A DNA stretch of 64,000 nt from Bacteriovorax sp. PP10 (lineage in GTDB: Bacteria > Bdellovibrionota > Bacteriovoracia > Bacteriovoracales > Bacteriovoracaceae). The DNA lies in NCBI RefSeq assembly GCF_035013165.1, contig NZ_JAYGJQ010000002.1, positions 682,001-746,000 of the forward strand, given 5' to 3'. How positions within the stretch are numbered: position 1 is the first letter of the stretch; every line of letters begins with the position of its first letter. Below are positions 54,030 through 63,003 of the stretch, piece by piece. Under the pieces are notes generated by a model. It made no database searches. It was given only the letters and a program-made list of their open reading frames with translations, and had not been told where the DNA came from. The position numbers and the translations under genes are program-made.

Positions 54030-54905
54030 ATGAAGACTTTTTTTATTAATAAAATTTTTAATGAAGATAAGAGCGTAACCATTCGCGAATTTAAAACTTT
54101 ATCTCCTGACTTATTTAACAAAACAGTCGAAATGAATTCTGATTTGGGATTTTGCACGATCCTAGATACTGAAACAACCGGCCTTGATCATAACAAAGAT
54201 GAAATCATAGAGATCGCTATCAGAAAGTGGATTTATCACAAGAGAGAGCATCACTTAATTAAGCCAGTTGAAGAATACTCAGAACTAAATGAACCAGTTC
54301 GCAATGAGATATCAGAGACCATTACTGAGCTTACAGGAATTACGAAAGAAGACGTTAAAGGCAAAAAAATTGACTGGAGTATTGTAGCTAAAATGATCGG
54401 GGAATCCGATTTTGTCCTTGCTCACAATGCAGGATTTGATAGGCCTATGATTGAAGCTGTCGCGGAAGTAAGTAAAGTATCATCAGCAAAGATTTGGACA
54501 TGTTCATTTAAGCAGGTTGATTGGGCCCAGATGGGATTTTTATCAGCGAAGCAGGAACTACTAAGTCTTTTTCATGGTTTTCATTATTCAGGGCATAGAG
54601 CGCTTACTGACATCGATGCTCTGGCCAATCTAATACTGCAAGGGGATTACTTGAAAGAAATTTTAGCGAACGCTAAAACTAAGCAAGTTTGTGTTGATTG
54701 TGTTCAAGCTCCATTTGAGGCCAAAGATCTTTTAAAGAATAATGGGTTTTCATGGGATGCTCCAAATAAATTTTGGACGAAACTGGTTTCAGAGTCTGAG
54801 GTTGATGAGATGAAAAACTTTCTGACTGAGGAAGTTTATCCTAAAGGGAAGATGAAAGCTGAGTTTTCAACAATTGAGTTGAGAGATCGTTTTAAACCTT
54901 TGTAA
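54030..54905 (+). CDS. DEDDh 3'-5' exonuclease (DnaQ-like) with an extra C-terminal domain
   Basis: 291 residues. ILDTETTGLD holds the first Asp-Glu pair, AHNAGFDRPMI the middle Asp and HRALTDIDALANLI the final His-Asp: the complete DEDDh set, as in Pol III epsilon. After residue 220 comes a second module (CVDCVQAPFEAKDLLKNNGF, then FWTKLVSESEVDEMKNFL), common in stand-alone exonucleases. Probably repair or nucleic-acid turnover. The polymerase is not nearby. Confidence 0.87.
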   Translation: MKTFFINKIFNEDKSVTIREFKTLSPDLFNKTVEMNSDLGFCTILDTETTGLDHNKDEIIEIAIRKWIYHKREHHLIKPVEEYSELNEPVRNEISETITELTGITKEDVKGKKIDWSIVAKMIGESDFVLAHNAGFDRPMIEAVAEVSKVSSAKIWTCSFKQVDWAQMGFLSAKQELLSLFHGFHYSGHRALTDIDALANLILQGDYLKEILANAKTKQVCVDCVQAPFEAKDLLKNNGFSWDAPNKFWTKLVSESEVDEMKNFLTEEVYPKGKMKAEFSTIELRDRFKPL

Positions 54906-54918
54906 GAAAAGAGTGAGA

Positions 54919-54968
54919 GTTCCAATACATCCTTCTTGTAATATTGTGACAAAAAAGTGTATTGGAAG
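54919..54968. repeat. Family A-like palindrome
   Basis: Arms GTTCCAATACAT and AAGTGTATTGGAAG around a long centre. Between the convergent exonuclease and small-membrane-protein genes. Confidence 0.55.
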
Positions 54969-54990
54969 CTCGTTGAAAAAATCTTAATTA

Positions 54991-55314
54991 TTAAGCGACT
55001 TCTCTCTTAACATTAGAATGATTATGTACTGGATCTACAAAACCAATTCCCATCATCTGTAGTTGCATTTTATCTTGATCAGAATCAGGTTGATAACCTT
55101 GCTCAAGAAGATATTTTGCATAATGCTTATTGATTAAAAATGGAAATACAAGGCCAGAAAATCCGAATGTGACAACTGAGGCAATAAGACAAATTGCAGA
55201 ATAAATATACCATCCTCTCAATAGAGGAACAAAAAAACCAAAAAATAGAGTTGTCCAAGAAAAACCTGTAGGTGTTTCTTTAAAAAAACCATTTGGATGC
55301 TTAAATCTAACCAT
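54991..55314 (-). CDS. Small membrane protein (HrgC/DUF2628-like)
   Basis: 107 residues. GFSWTTLFFGFFVPLLRGWY, then AICLIASVVTFGFSGLVFPF and HYAKYLLEQGYQP form a hydrophobic double helix with a polar tail, which resembles the DUF2628 membrane proteins. Function unknown. Confidence 0.65.
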   Translation of the reverse strand: MVRFKHPNGFFKETPTGFSWTTLFFGFFVPLLRGWYIYSAICLIASVVTFGFSGLVFPFLINKHYAKYLLEQGYQPDSDQDKMQLQMMGIGFVDPVHNHSNVKREVA

Positions 55315-55427
55315 TCACTAACTCCTTATTTTTGTTTGCAATGTATTCTTTTCGGAATAGTTGTGGGGTTGCTTAAATAAATATTTATTTAGATCCGTTC
55401 AATTAAATTAAAAAAGGTTCCCAAAAA

Positions 55428-55452
55428 GGTTCCAGCAGACTTCTCTGGAACC
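55428..55452. repeat. Family A short copy
   Basis: GGTTCCAGCAGACTTCTCTGG ending in AACC; the GGTTCC and GGAACC ends pair. It lies at the 3' end of the small secreted-protein gene that follows on the minus strand. Confidence 0.55.
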
Positions 55453-55469
55453 TGAATCTGTCGCTTATC

Positions 55470-55811
55470 CTAATTGAAGCGTATACGAATTTCGTCTTTG
55501 CGAAATGGATAGCCTTCAAGATTCATCAGCGTAACTCCTACTGCTAAACCCGCTCTGCCTTCAATCCCAACCTGCATGCCCGTTGCAGTAATTCGAGTTT
55601 CTGTAGATCCCAAATCACTACCCCAAGTCCTAACGCTGTCACATTTGCCGAAAGGCATCTGAATAATCACGATATTCGTATTGGGAGCAAAGTAAGCATG
55701 AGCTTCACAATTAGGCGTGTTGATATCTGGGTTTGCGGGTGAGAGTTCCATGTCTGCAAACGCCGTAGTTGTTGAGAGAGAAATTGCTAAAACCATTAAA
55801 AACTTTTTCAT
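55470..55811 (-). CDS. Small secreted protein of unknown function
   Basis: 113 residues from ATG 55811, chosen for the GGAG before it; an in-frame ATG at 55823 is too far. Signal peptide cut after AFA. The mature part is a single beta-rich domain with two cysteines (NCEAH, KCDSVR). No family recognised. Confidence 0.68.
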   Translation of the reverse strand: MKKFLMVLAISLSTTTAFADMELSPANPDINTPNCEAHAYFAPNTNIVIIQMPFGKCDSVRTWGSDLGSTETRITATGMQVGIEGRAGLAVGVTLMNLEGYPFRKDEIRIRFN

Positions 55812-55932
55812 ATGTAGCTCCATTTATTTTTTTCTTGGCAACTCGTTGTGAGATGTCTTTGTAAATGACTATTTCAATAGGTGTGCCAAAATCAAAAACT
55901 ATTATAAATAGCTAGTTAGGAATCAGATGTTA

Positions 55933-55988
55933 TGTCGGAAATTCGGCAGTGCCGGGAAATCGGTAAGCTTGTTGTCGGAATAGCGGCG
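55933..55988. repeat. Family B repeat cluster 2
   Basis: Three 16-mers of the family: TGTCGGAAATTCGGCA, TGCCGGGAAATCGGTA and TGTCGGAATAGCGGCG, the first two one base apart, the third 7 bp further. Confidence 0.75.
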
Positions 55989-56039
55989 GTGAAAATGTGG
56001 TCCACATTTTGTGTAGACCACATTTAATAAAAAATAAAA

Positions 56040-56882
56040 TTACTTAAGTTGTGTTTCTGTTTCAGAAATAAACTCACTGGCCATTTTTCCACCGTGAGCG
56101 ATAAAAAGTTTTTCGTACATTGGCGGAGGAATAATACCAGTCACAATTGGTGCTGATGCTTTTGAAAAACCAAACCATTGGCGAACATTCATAACACTTT
56201 TCATCTCTTTATTGATAAGAGTTACATTAAATGCCGATCCTGTAGAGGCAGAACCTGTTCCACCGATACAAGCTTCACATGAAAATGAGTATCCCATATC
56301 GTTAATAACCATAATGGCATCAACATTCAAAATTTCTAAAGATTTTTTTAAAAATTCTTTTTCTTTTTCTGTTTTCATAAGTGCGTCTGAATCTTGCCAG
56401 TTTTTATCAATCCCAAATGTCGCGATCCCTGCAACAGTTGTTGAAGAAGGTGCATCTTTTGTGTTAGCGAAACTTTGAAGTGTTCCCATCCAACCTGTAG
56501 CTTCAGCAGCGACTGGTGTTTCTTTTTTAAGAGTTGAAGTAACTAGTTCTTGAAACTTAGCGTTTTTTCTTAATTCTTCAAGAGTTAAGGCCTTGAATGG
56601 CAAGTGAGTTGAAGTATTGATAGATTTTACAAATTCGTTATATGAAAGTTCAGCTGCTTTTTGTCCATCAACTTCAGTAAAGTTTTTAGCAACCATTTTT
56701 ACAAGATCCATAACCCCTGGTTTGTTTTGTTGTTTCGGATCGTCTCTGAATTCAATTTTTTCTGGAATTGAATAAGCAACGATTGCAACTCTTTTAATCG
56801 AAGTCACTTCGTCTTTTTTAAATGTTGCAGATCCACAACTTAACAACACTGATAGTAATGTTAAAAGTAATACATTCTTCAT
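56040..56882 (-). CDS. Lipoprotein of unknown function
   Basis: 280 residues from ATG 56882 (GGGGGA upstream; the earlier TTG start is less likely). Lipobox LLSC followed by GSATFKKDE. The mature domain has an alpha/beta pattern (KRVAIVAYSIPE, then VDAIMVINDMGYSFSC) that resembles the fold of proteins such as YraP-like or CsgG-like lipoproteins, but no signature is clear. Two cysteines (SCEACIGG) are close together. Confidence 0.68.
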   Translation of the reverse strand: MKNVLLLTLLSVLLSCGSATFKKDEVTSIKRVAIVAYSIPEKIEFRDDPKQQNKPGVMDLVKMVAKNFTEVDGQKAAELSYNEFVKSINTSTHLPFKALTLEELRKNAKFQELVTSTLKKETPVAAEATGWMGTLQSFANTKDAPSSTTVAGIATFGIDKNWQDSDALMKTEKEKEFLKKSLEILNVDAIMVINDMGYSFSCEACIGGTGSASTGSAFNVTLINKEMKSVMNVRQWFGFSKASAPIVTGIIPPPMYEKLFIAHGGKMASEFISETETQLK

Positions 56883-56952
56883 AAATAATTCCCCCAATAA
56901 ATTTTTAATAATTAGATAAAAAGTTAGATAGATTGTCTATAGATACTTAAAC

Positions 56953-56987
56953 GTGCCAGCAGACTTGTGGTAGCAATAGAGCGTTAT
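56953..56987. repeat. Family A half copy upstream of the patatin gene
   Basis: Identical over 35 bp to 53978-54012. It ends 45 bp before the patatin start and lies between divergent genes. Confidence 0.7.
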
Positions 56988-57032
56988 AAAGTTTTTGTAG
57001 TGACACCGTTCTAGAGTCAGTATGATTAACCC

Positions 57033-57827
57033 ATGAATTCCAACTCAAAGCTTAAAGATATCTTAAAAGAAGAACCTCTCCCTATTGCACTGGGAGCAGG
57101 TTTTTTTGGTTTCTTTGCTCACCTTGGTTTCATCGAAGCATTGAAACAAGAGGGAATTGAATTCTCTATGATCTCAGGCTCCAGCGCGGGTGCATTAGTT
57201 GGCGCCATACTTGGTTCAAATATTTCAACACCCGATGCTCTAAAATTACTCGCTGAAGTTCCGGTAAAAGATGTTTGGGATCCAGGATTTGGACTGGGTT
57301 ATCTTAAATGGAAGAACGTAGAGAATATTCTCAGAGCTAATCTTCATCCAAGACTCGAAGAGCTGAGTCTTAACATTGCTGTATCAACATTCGAAGTTGG
57401 TACATTTAAGACCAAAATTTTTACTGAAGGCGAAACAGCTCCTATCGTCCGCGCTTCTTGCACTCCACCTTTTTTAGTTCACCCTGCAAAGATCAATGGT
57501 AAAAGGTATTTTGATGGAGGCATTTTTGATAAGCCTGGCATCATGGGAATCCCAAAAGAGAAGCGCTCCGTCTCACATTTTTTAATGTCCCATTTACGAG
57601 ATAGAAACTGGGACTTCTCGCATAATCTAAAAAAAAGACGCCCCAATCAACTTATGATCTGCTTTTCTGATCTCATTGCAGTGAAGCCGAGTAATCTTAG
57701 TGTTGGATACGAAGCATTTGCTAGATGTTTTGAAAATACTATAAGATTATTAAATACAGATATAAGTGATCTAAAAAACCATAAGAGTTTTTATGGTGAT
57801 CTAAAAGAATTTACGAATAGCATTTAA
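57033..57827 (+). CDS. Patatin-like phospholipase
   Basis: 264 residues. The nucleophile is Ser51 in GSSAG (49-53), the oxyanion block is GAGFFG (21-26), and DGG in YFDGGIFDKPG gives the catalytic Asp. There is no signal peptide, so it acts in the cytoplasm or is exported by another route. It is 10 bp before the peptide-binding lipoprotein gene and probably co-transcribed. Lipid hydrolysis, perhaps of prey or own membrane, is inferred. Confidence 0.88.
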   Translation: MNSNSKLKDILKEEPLPIALGAGFFGFFAHLGFIEALKQEGIEFSMISGSSAGALVGAILGSNISTPDALKLLAEVPVKDVWDPGFGLGYLKWKNVENILRANLHPRLEELSLNIAVSTFEVGTFKTKIFTEGETAPIVRASCTPPFLVHPAKINGKRYFDGGIFDKPGIMGIPKEKRSVSHFLMSHLRDRNWDFSHNLKKRRPNQLMICFSDLIAVKPSNLSVGYEAFARCFENTIRLLNTDISDLKNHKSFYGDLKEFTNSI

Positions 57828-57837
57828 GAGGTAATAT

Positions 57838-59595
57838 ATGAATGGCCCAAAGTTTCTTTCGATCGTAATTATCATCGCATTAAGTTTCTTATCTGCTTGC
57901 AGTAAACATCAAGATTCAAAAGAAAAAGTTCTGACTGTTATCGCCGCCAGTGACATAAAAGGTTTTGATCCTATCATGTCGAGCGATGTAGGTTCAGCTG
58001 CACAAATCGCAAAAATTTATGAAGGGCTCCTTAGCTATCACTGGCTAAAGATTCCTTACGAACTTATTCCCAATCTTGCAGAAGAAATGCCCGTTATATC
58101 TGCAGACGGTATGACCTATACATTTAAAATAAAAAAAGGCGTGCACTTCCAAGACGACATTGCTTTTCCTAATGGTAAGGGAAGAGAGATGGAGGCCGCT
58201 GATTTCGTTTATTCAATTAAGCGACTTGCTGACACTAAAAACCAAGCAACAGGTTGGTGGATTCTTGATGGGAAAATCAAAGGACTCAATGAATGGAGAA
58301 ATAAGTATCAGACGCAACCTTCTGCAAACTACGACGAAGAAGTTGCCGGCATAAAAGCGATTGATAAATATACACTTCAGTTTCAACTTTCTAAGCCCTT
58401 CCCACAATTTTTGTATTCACTGGCCATGCCTTACACTTTCGTTGTTCCAAAAGAAGCTGTAACAAAATACGGACCTGAATTTATCAACCACCCAGTTGGT
58501 ACAGGCCCATATGTTTTACCTGTCTTTGATCAAGGTAAGAGAGTTGTCTTTACTAAAAATCCAACTTTCAGAGAAAAATTTTATCCAAGTGAAGCTTCTC
58601 CAGAGTACAAACATTTCCTAGGTGATGCTGGTAAAAAGCTTCCTCTAATAGATAAGATTATCGTCAATGTCATGGTTGAGTCGCAGCCAGCATGGTTGAA
58701 GTTCAATAAAGGTGAGATTGATTATTTGAATATTCCCAAAGATAACTTTAGTTCGACAATCGTTGGTAATAAGTTGTCTCAGGAAATGCTTGATAAAGGG
58801 ATGAGCCTTACTATTATGCCAAGCCTAGATGTATATTATATCGGCTTTAACTTTGATTATAAGATTTTTCAGAACGTAAATCTTCGTCGAGCAATGAGCT
58901 TAGCTTATGATGTAAAGACTGCTAATAGACTATTCTATAACGATACAGGATTTCCTGCACAGTCAGTTGCTCCTCCGGGACTTGCTGGAAACGTTCCAAG
59001 TTTTAAGAATGAGTGGAAAGGTCCTAATATAGAGCTAGCTAAAAAGACTCTAGCTCTTGCTGGTTATCCAGAAGGAAAAGGACTTCCTGAAATTACTTTG
59101 GATACGATGAGTTCAACTACTGCTCGCCAAAAAGCGGAATTCTTCCAAGCGCAAATGGAAAAAATTGGCATCAAGATTAAAGTCGTGATGAATCTTAATC
59201 CTGAACTGCAAGCGAAAATCAAAAAGAGAGCTGTGCAGATGATCGATTACGGTTGGATTGGAGATTATCCTGATACAGAGAATTTCCTTCAAATCTTTTA
59301 TGGGCCCAATTCAGCTCCTGGTGCCAATAGTGCGAATTACAACAATCCACAATTTAATAAGGATTTTGAAGTAGCAGTTAAGATGCAGCATTCTCCTAAA
59401 AGAACGGAATTGTATGAGAAGTTAAATCAGTATCTGGCCAATGAAGCTGTTGCTATTTTTACAGTTCATACACAGAGCTATATGCTACAGCAGAAATGGG
59501 TGAAGAATTATCATGATAGTGATTTTATCTTTGATTACCATCAGTATATGAATATTGATCAGTCCCAGAAGATGGATTATTTGAAGAAGTTTTAA
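57838..59595 (+). CDS. Oligopeptide-binding lipoprotein (OppA/SBP_bac_5-like)
   Basis: 585 residues, lipobox LSAC at the start (Cys21). The layout is that of OppA-type binding proteins: VIAASDIKGFDPI near residue 37, TGPYVLPVF in the middle and the VNLRRAMSLAYDVKTANRLF helix. No transport permease lies near. It should deliver peptides to an ABC importer. RBS AAGAGG is good. Confidence 0.88.
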   Translation: MNGPKFLSIVIIIALSFLSACSKHQDSKEKVLTVIAASDIKGFDPIMSSDVGSAAQIAKIYEGLLSYHWLKIPYELIPNLAEEMPVISADGMTYTFKIKKGVHFQDDIAFPNGKGREMEAADFVYSIKRLADTKNQATGWWILDGKIKGLNEWRNKYQTQPSANYDEEVAGIKAIDKYTLQFQLSKPFPQFLYSLAMPYTFVVPKEAVTKYGPEFINHPVGTGPYVLPVFDQGKRVVFTKNPTFREKFYPSEASPEYKHFLGDAGKKLPLIDKIIVNVMVESQPAWLKFNKGEIDYLNIPKDNFSSTIVGNKLSQEMLDKGMSLTIMPSLDVYYIGFNFDYKIFQNVNLRRAMSLAYDVKTANRLFYNDTGFPAQSVAPPGLAGNVPSFKNEWKGPNIELAKKTLALAGYPEGKGLPEITLDTMSSTTARQKAEFFQAQMEKIGIKIKVVMNLNPELQAKIKKRAVQMIDYGWIGDYPDTENFLQIFYGPNSAPGANSANYNNPQFNKDFEVAVKMQHSPKRTELYEKLNQYLANEAVAIFTVHTQSYMLQQKWVKNYHDSDFIFDYHQYMNIDQSQKMDYLKKF

Positions 59596-59650
59596 TTTAT
59601 TCGGGCAATCCTTTCCTTAATCGATAAAGATTTTTATTAAAAGGTGAAAT

Positions 59651-60298
59651 ATGCAATGTTTAGCTACTCAAGAATTATATACTAATTTTTTGCCTTATTT
59701 TATAAGGATTTTTTCTTTATGTACATTACTTGCACTTGTTATGCTGTTTATAGTTCGTTATAGAAATAATGGACGTGAGATGCAATATTTGAAAAAATTT
59801 TTCATCGTAATTGATCTCCTGTTAATTTTATCTGTACTAGCTAACATCTTAATGCATACAAATCAGTTGAATAATAGTGTTACAGGAATGCGAATTTCAA
59901 ATAGTAATGACTTTATAAATAAAGCTAAAGAACAAGCTGGTGAAAGCTTGAATTCTATAAAAAAAGAGTGTCCTTTAAATATTGCAGGATGTGAAATTTT
60001 AATAAGTACCTTGCAAGAGAAGATTGATAATGACAATGTACCGAAGGAAATAACTGTTTGGGTTGATGAAAAAATTTCTTCAAATAAGGTAATCAAAAAT
60101 TTATTAACAGATTTTAGCCAAGAAATTAATAACTATCGATACAATAAGATACAACTAGAAACTAATAAAAAATCAATTAGAATGTTGCCGGAAAAAGATG
60201 AATCAAATATTAGATTGATATTTATTCTTCTACTTGCTGTTTTAACACCGTTCAAAATTGCTAAACACATTGATGATTATATGTCGGTAAATAATTGA
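59651..60298 (+). CDS. Membrane protein with a helical domain between two segments
   Basis: 215 residues with two membrane helices near the N terminus (about 14-36 and 50-66), a helical soluble part with paired cysteines (KKECPLNIAGCEI), and a third helix at the end (LIFILLLAVLTPFKI). It shares the TGATG junction with the J-domain protein that follows, so the two may work together. No family recognised. Confidence 0.68.
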   Translation: MQCLATQELYTNFLPYFIRIFSLCTLLALVMLFIVRYRNNGREMQYLKKFFIVIDLLLILSVLANILMHTNQLNNSVTGMRISNSNDFINKAKEQAGESLNSIKKECPLNIAGCEILISTLQEKIDNDNVPKEITVWVDEKISSNKVIKNLLTDFSQEINNYRYNKIQLETNKKSIRMLPEKDESNIRLIFILLLAVLTPFKIAKHIDDYMSVNN

Positions 60299-61155
60299 TG
60301 AACATTCCAAGCACAACAGGAAATCGACGAAAATTAGAGTTTGATAAAAAATTAAAGCAAATTGAAAGTGATGAGCTGAAGTTAAAGACGCTTGAGCAAG
60401 AACTTATAGTTCTTCAAGTGAGAGTGGCCACAGAGGCCACACCGATAGTAGATGAGTTTTGCGAATTAAGATTTGAAAATCTTAACAGACTAAAACAACA
60501 TCGCACTGATTCTTATTTTAAGAAAAAAGAGAAACGTCAGATTATTCATCTAATGGTTGAGCTTGCTTATGGATTACAAAGCATGGGGGACGAGCGAGCA
60601 GAAGCTTTTCTTGATGAGCTTCTTCCAGAACAGGAGTCAGAGGCTGAAGAGAATGTTGATGAACCTGAGTCTTATACATATAAACCATCATCTCCTACAC
60701 CGGCACAAACCGATGGTAAGCTTGAAATCAAATCTCTCTTTAGACAATTAGCTAAGGCCTTTCATCCGGATAAAGAGCCGTTAGAGCATCTTAAAGAAGA
60801 GAAGACGTCTCTCATGAAGAAGATTACGGCAGCCTATGAAAATCAAGATCTCTATGGACTTTTAAAACTTGAAAAAGAACATATGGGACCGAGAGAGTTT
60901 TCGGAAGACAAGATCGAGCTTTATATAAAGCATATTAATGATCGTTTGAAAGAGCTTAAGTCTTTTGAAGCCCAGTTGAAAAAGCATGGGCCACTGTCGA
61001 CGATTTACAAATTTATCTACTCAAGACAAGTTACGACTCAAGAATATAATATTAAAAATGAGCTTTCGAAGATCGAAGAAGAAGTTCGTAAAGAGAAAGT
61101 GCTTCAGCAGATTATTTGGGATAGTGGATCGCTGAGGAATTATTTTAAATCTTAG
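60298..61155 (+). CDS. J-domain protein
   Basis: 285 residues from ATG 60298 (the TTG at 60295 adds one residue). The N-terminal half is charged and coiled-coil-like. The J-domain sits at about residues 142-195: LFRQLAKAFHPDKEP has the HPD loop, and MKKITAAYENQDLYGLLKL its last helix. It should stimulate a DnaK partner. The J-domain is internal rather than N-terminal, and no zinc or C-terminal domain of DnaJ is seen. Confidence 0.82.
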   Translation: MNIPSTTGNRRKLEFDKKLKQIESDELKLKTLEQELIVLQVRVATEATPIVDEFCELRFENLNRLKQHRTDSYFKKKEKRQIIHLMVELAYGLQSMGDERAEAFLDELLPEQESEAEENVDEPESYTYKPSSPTPAQTDGKLEIKSLFRQLAKAFHPDKEPLEHLKEEKTSLMKKITAAYENQDLYGLLKLEKEHMGPREFSEDKIELYIKHINDRLKELKSFEAQLKKHGPLSTIYKFIYSRQVTTQEYNIKNELSKIEEEVRKEKVLQQIIWDSGSLRNYFKS

Positions 61156-61369
61156 TTAATTCGGTATGAAGTTTTAAAGCAATATTTCCAGCTTCCGATT
61201 TTACCTGATAAGCAGGTTTTTCAACTGAACCATTACGTTTAATTTTTGACCCCTTAATAATTTTTTCAATCGGAGCGAAGTGAACTTCTTCGACTTGGCC
61301 TTTAATCGTTCCGCCGGCCCAGTTCCAAGTCACTTTATCGCCAATTTCAAATGGTGTTATGTTTTTCAT
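61145..61369 (-). CDS. Hva1/TUDOR-like small protein (DUF2945)
   Basis: 74 residues. FEIGDKVTWNWAGGTIKGQVEEV, then GNIALKLHTELTKI match the hypervirulence-associated TUDOR domain (DUF2945), a nucleic-acid-type small barrel. It overlaps the end of the J-domain gene by 11 bp. Cytoplasmic, function unclear. Confidence 0.85.
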   Translation of the reverse strand: MKNITPFEIGDKVTWNWAGGTIKGQVEEVHFAPIEKIIKGSKIKRNGSVEKPAYQVKSEAGNIALKLHTELTKI

Positions 61370-61438
61370 ATAAGCTCATTATAAAAAATAAGAAATGCTC
61401 TTTACAGTGAATTGAAGACGGTAGAAGCGTTGTCGAGT

Positions 61439-61497
61439 TTGCCGATATCCCACCAACTCATTACCGGCTCACCGGCATCTGCCGAAATTTCGGCATG
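61439..61497. repeat. Family B repeat cluster 3
   Basis: Holds the best 16-mer, the perfect palindrome TGCCGAAATTTCGGCA (61480-61495). The upstream part TGCCGATATCCCACC corresponds, inverted, to the spacer of the copy at 40974. Confidence 0.8.
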
Positions 61498-61583
61498 TTA
61501 AAACCAGCTAACTGTTTGATTTTGTAGATGAACGCAATGGCATTTCAACTGCAATATGAATTACATAGCCTTTGGAGGAACAT

Positions 61584-62321
61584 ATGAACAAATTATTTTT
61601 ATTAGCTTTATTATCACTAGCAACTACTACAGCATTCGCTACACCTGGATGCGGACTTGGTGAAGTTCGCGCTTTTTCTAAAAGCGTAAACCCTGATGAT
61701 GAAATCTGGACTAAGGCCGATGGAAGAAATTTACCTATCGTAGACAATCAAACTCTCTTCTCTTTAATCGGTGGTGTGTATGGTGGAGATCAACAGACTA
61801 ATTTCAATCTTCCTAAAGTCGATGATCTTGAATTGAATGGAAAAAAATATCCTTACTATGTTTGCACACAAGGTGAGTACCCAGCTGGAAGAGTAGGAGC
61901 GGTTTCTTATATCATTCAATACCCAAATGTTTCTAGCTATGACATTGTTGAAGATTTTGGATTTGTGAATATGAATGCATCGGTTATGCTGCCATACTCT
62001 CAGCACGCGGCATATGCGGCCCTTATGCCTTATGAATTTTTCGATCAAGATAAAAATATTTTAGTTCCACAGGCCGTTCTTTCTGAAGTTGTAAAAAATG
62101 GTCCGGCTAAATTAAGAAACTATATGAGTGTTGATGGTGATTTTGTGATTGATGATTTGTATGATTGTGAGCAAGGTGGAATTTATTTTACTTTGACTAC
62201 AAGAGCAGTGGAAGCTGGATCGAACTATAAAGAAATTTTTAGTGATAAAGTAGTGGGTGAAGTTTTGAAGGATGGTGTGAAATTGGATGCAAAGGTTAGA
62301 ATCATGCAATGTGGAAGATAA
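61584..62321 (+). CDS. Secreted phage tail-collar-like protein
   Basis: 245 residues from ATG 61584 (GGAGG upstream); signal peptide cut after AFA. IWTKADGRNLPIVDNQTLFS, then GGVYGGDQQTNFNLPKVDDL is the tail-collar (Mdp/MTD-like) domain. In bacterial chromosomes such small proteins can be surface decorations. Here the domain is exported and followed by a second domain with no recognisable family. No other phage gene is near. Confidence 0.78.
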   Translation: MNKLFLLALLSLATTTAFATPGCGLGEVRAFSKSVNPDDEIWTKADGRNLPIVDNQTLFSLIGGVYGGDQQTNFNLPKVDDLELNGKKYPYYVCTQGEYPAGRVGAVSYIIQYPNVSSYDIVEDFGFVNMNASVMLPYSQHAAYAALMPYEFFDQDKNILVPQAVLSEVVKNGPAKLRNYMSVDGDFVIDDLYDCEQGGIYFTLTTRAVEAGSNYKEIFSDKVVGEVLKDGVKLDAKVRIMQCGR

Positions 62322-62333
62322 GAATATACATGG

Positions 62334-62358
62334 GCCTCTCTTTTTTATAAAGAGAGGC
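62334..62358. terminator. Terminator after the tail-collar-like gene
   Basis: GCCTCTC and GAGAGGC pair around TTTTTTATAAA, extended by TTT/AAA pairs; the tail TTCTCATTAATT is only moderately T-rich. No gene is visible in 62359-62534. Confidence 0.7.
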
Positions 62359-62534
62359 TTCTCATTAATTAGCCGTCCGCTTTAAGCATATTAAATAAAC
62401 GCCATAACCAAATATTAGCGAGCTCTTACTATTGTTAACTAAAGGTTAAGAGTAGATAACCATAATTCAATTTTAGTTAAGTTAGTTGAAAGATATATTG
62501 CCTCTACTTAGAAAATAATTTCAAGAGGGCAATT

Positions 62535-62912
62535 ATGAAAAAGTTAATTTTATTCGCATTTCTAACAATCAGTTCATCAGTTTTTGCTGAAGATATCTAT
62601 GTTTTAAGAACAACGATTGGCGATCATGTCTATAACGACATTTTAACTTACGAAAGCTGTACTCCCACTATGGTTATAAAAGGAACTTTAACTGTTCCAG
62701 GTAAGTTTACTTCTCAAATCGAAGATGGAAAATGCCACTATTCACATCGCAATGAACATCTTAATTTTAGAATATTAGTTCGTGAAAATAATGAAGAGTA
62801 TTATGCTACTTATGGGCTTACAATTGCAGGCAAATCAATCGGCGGAAGAATTCTTAAAAATGGTGTAGAAATGGGCACGATTGAAGGTGAGTTAATTTAC
62901 GAAGGTAAATAA
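62535..62912 (+). CDS. Small secreted protein
   Basis: 125 residues, signal peptide cut after VFA. Beta-rich with two cysteines (ESCTPT, GKCHYS). AGAGGG upstream of the ATG. No family recognised. Confidence 0.68.
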   Translation: MKKLILFAFLTISSSVFAEDIYVLRTTIGDHVYNDILTYESCTPTMVIKGTLTVPGKFTSQIEDGKCHYSHRNEHLNFRILVRENNEEYYATYGLTIAGKSIGGRILKNGVEMGTIEGELIYEGK

Positions 62913-63003
62913 TTAATACAATAATAGGATCTCATTTTTTGAATGTTGTTTAACTATGTTTTTCGTTGCAAAATAATACCAAACTTTAATTGGTGGAAAT
63001 ATT

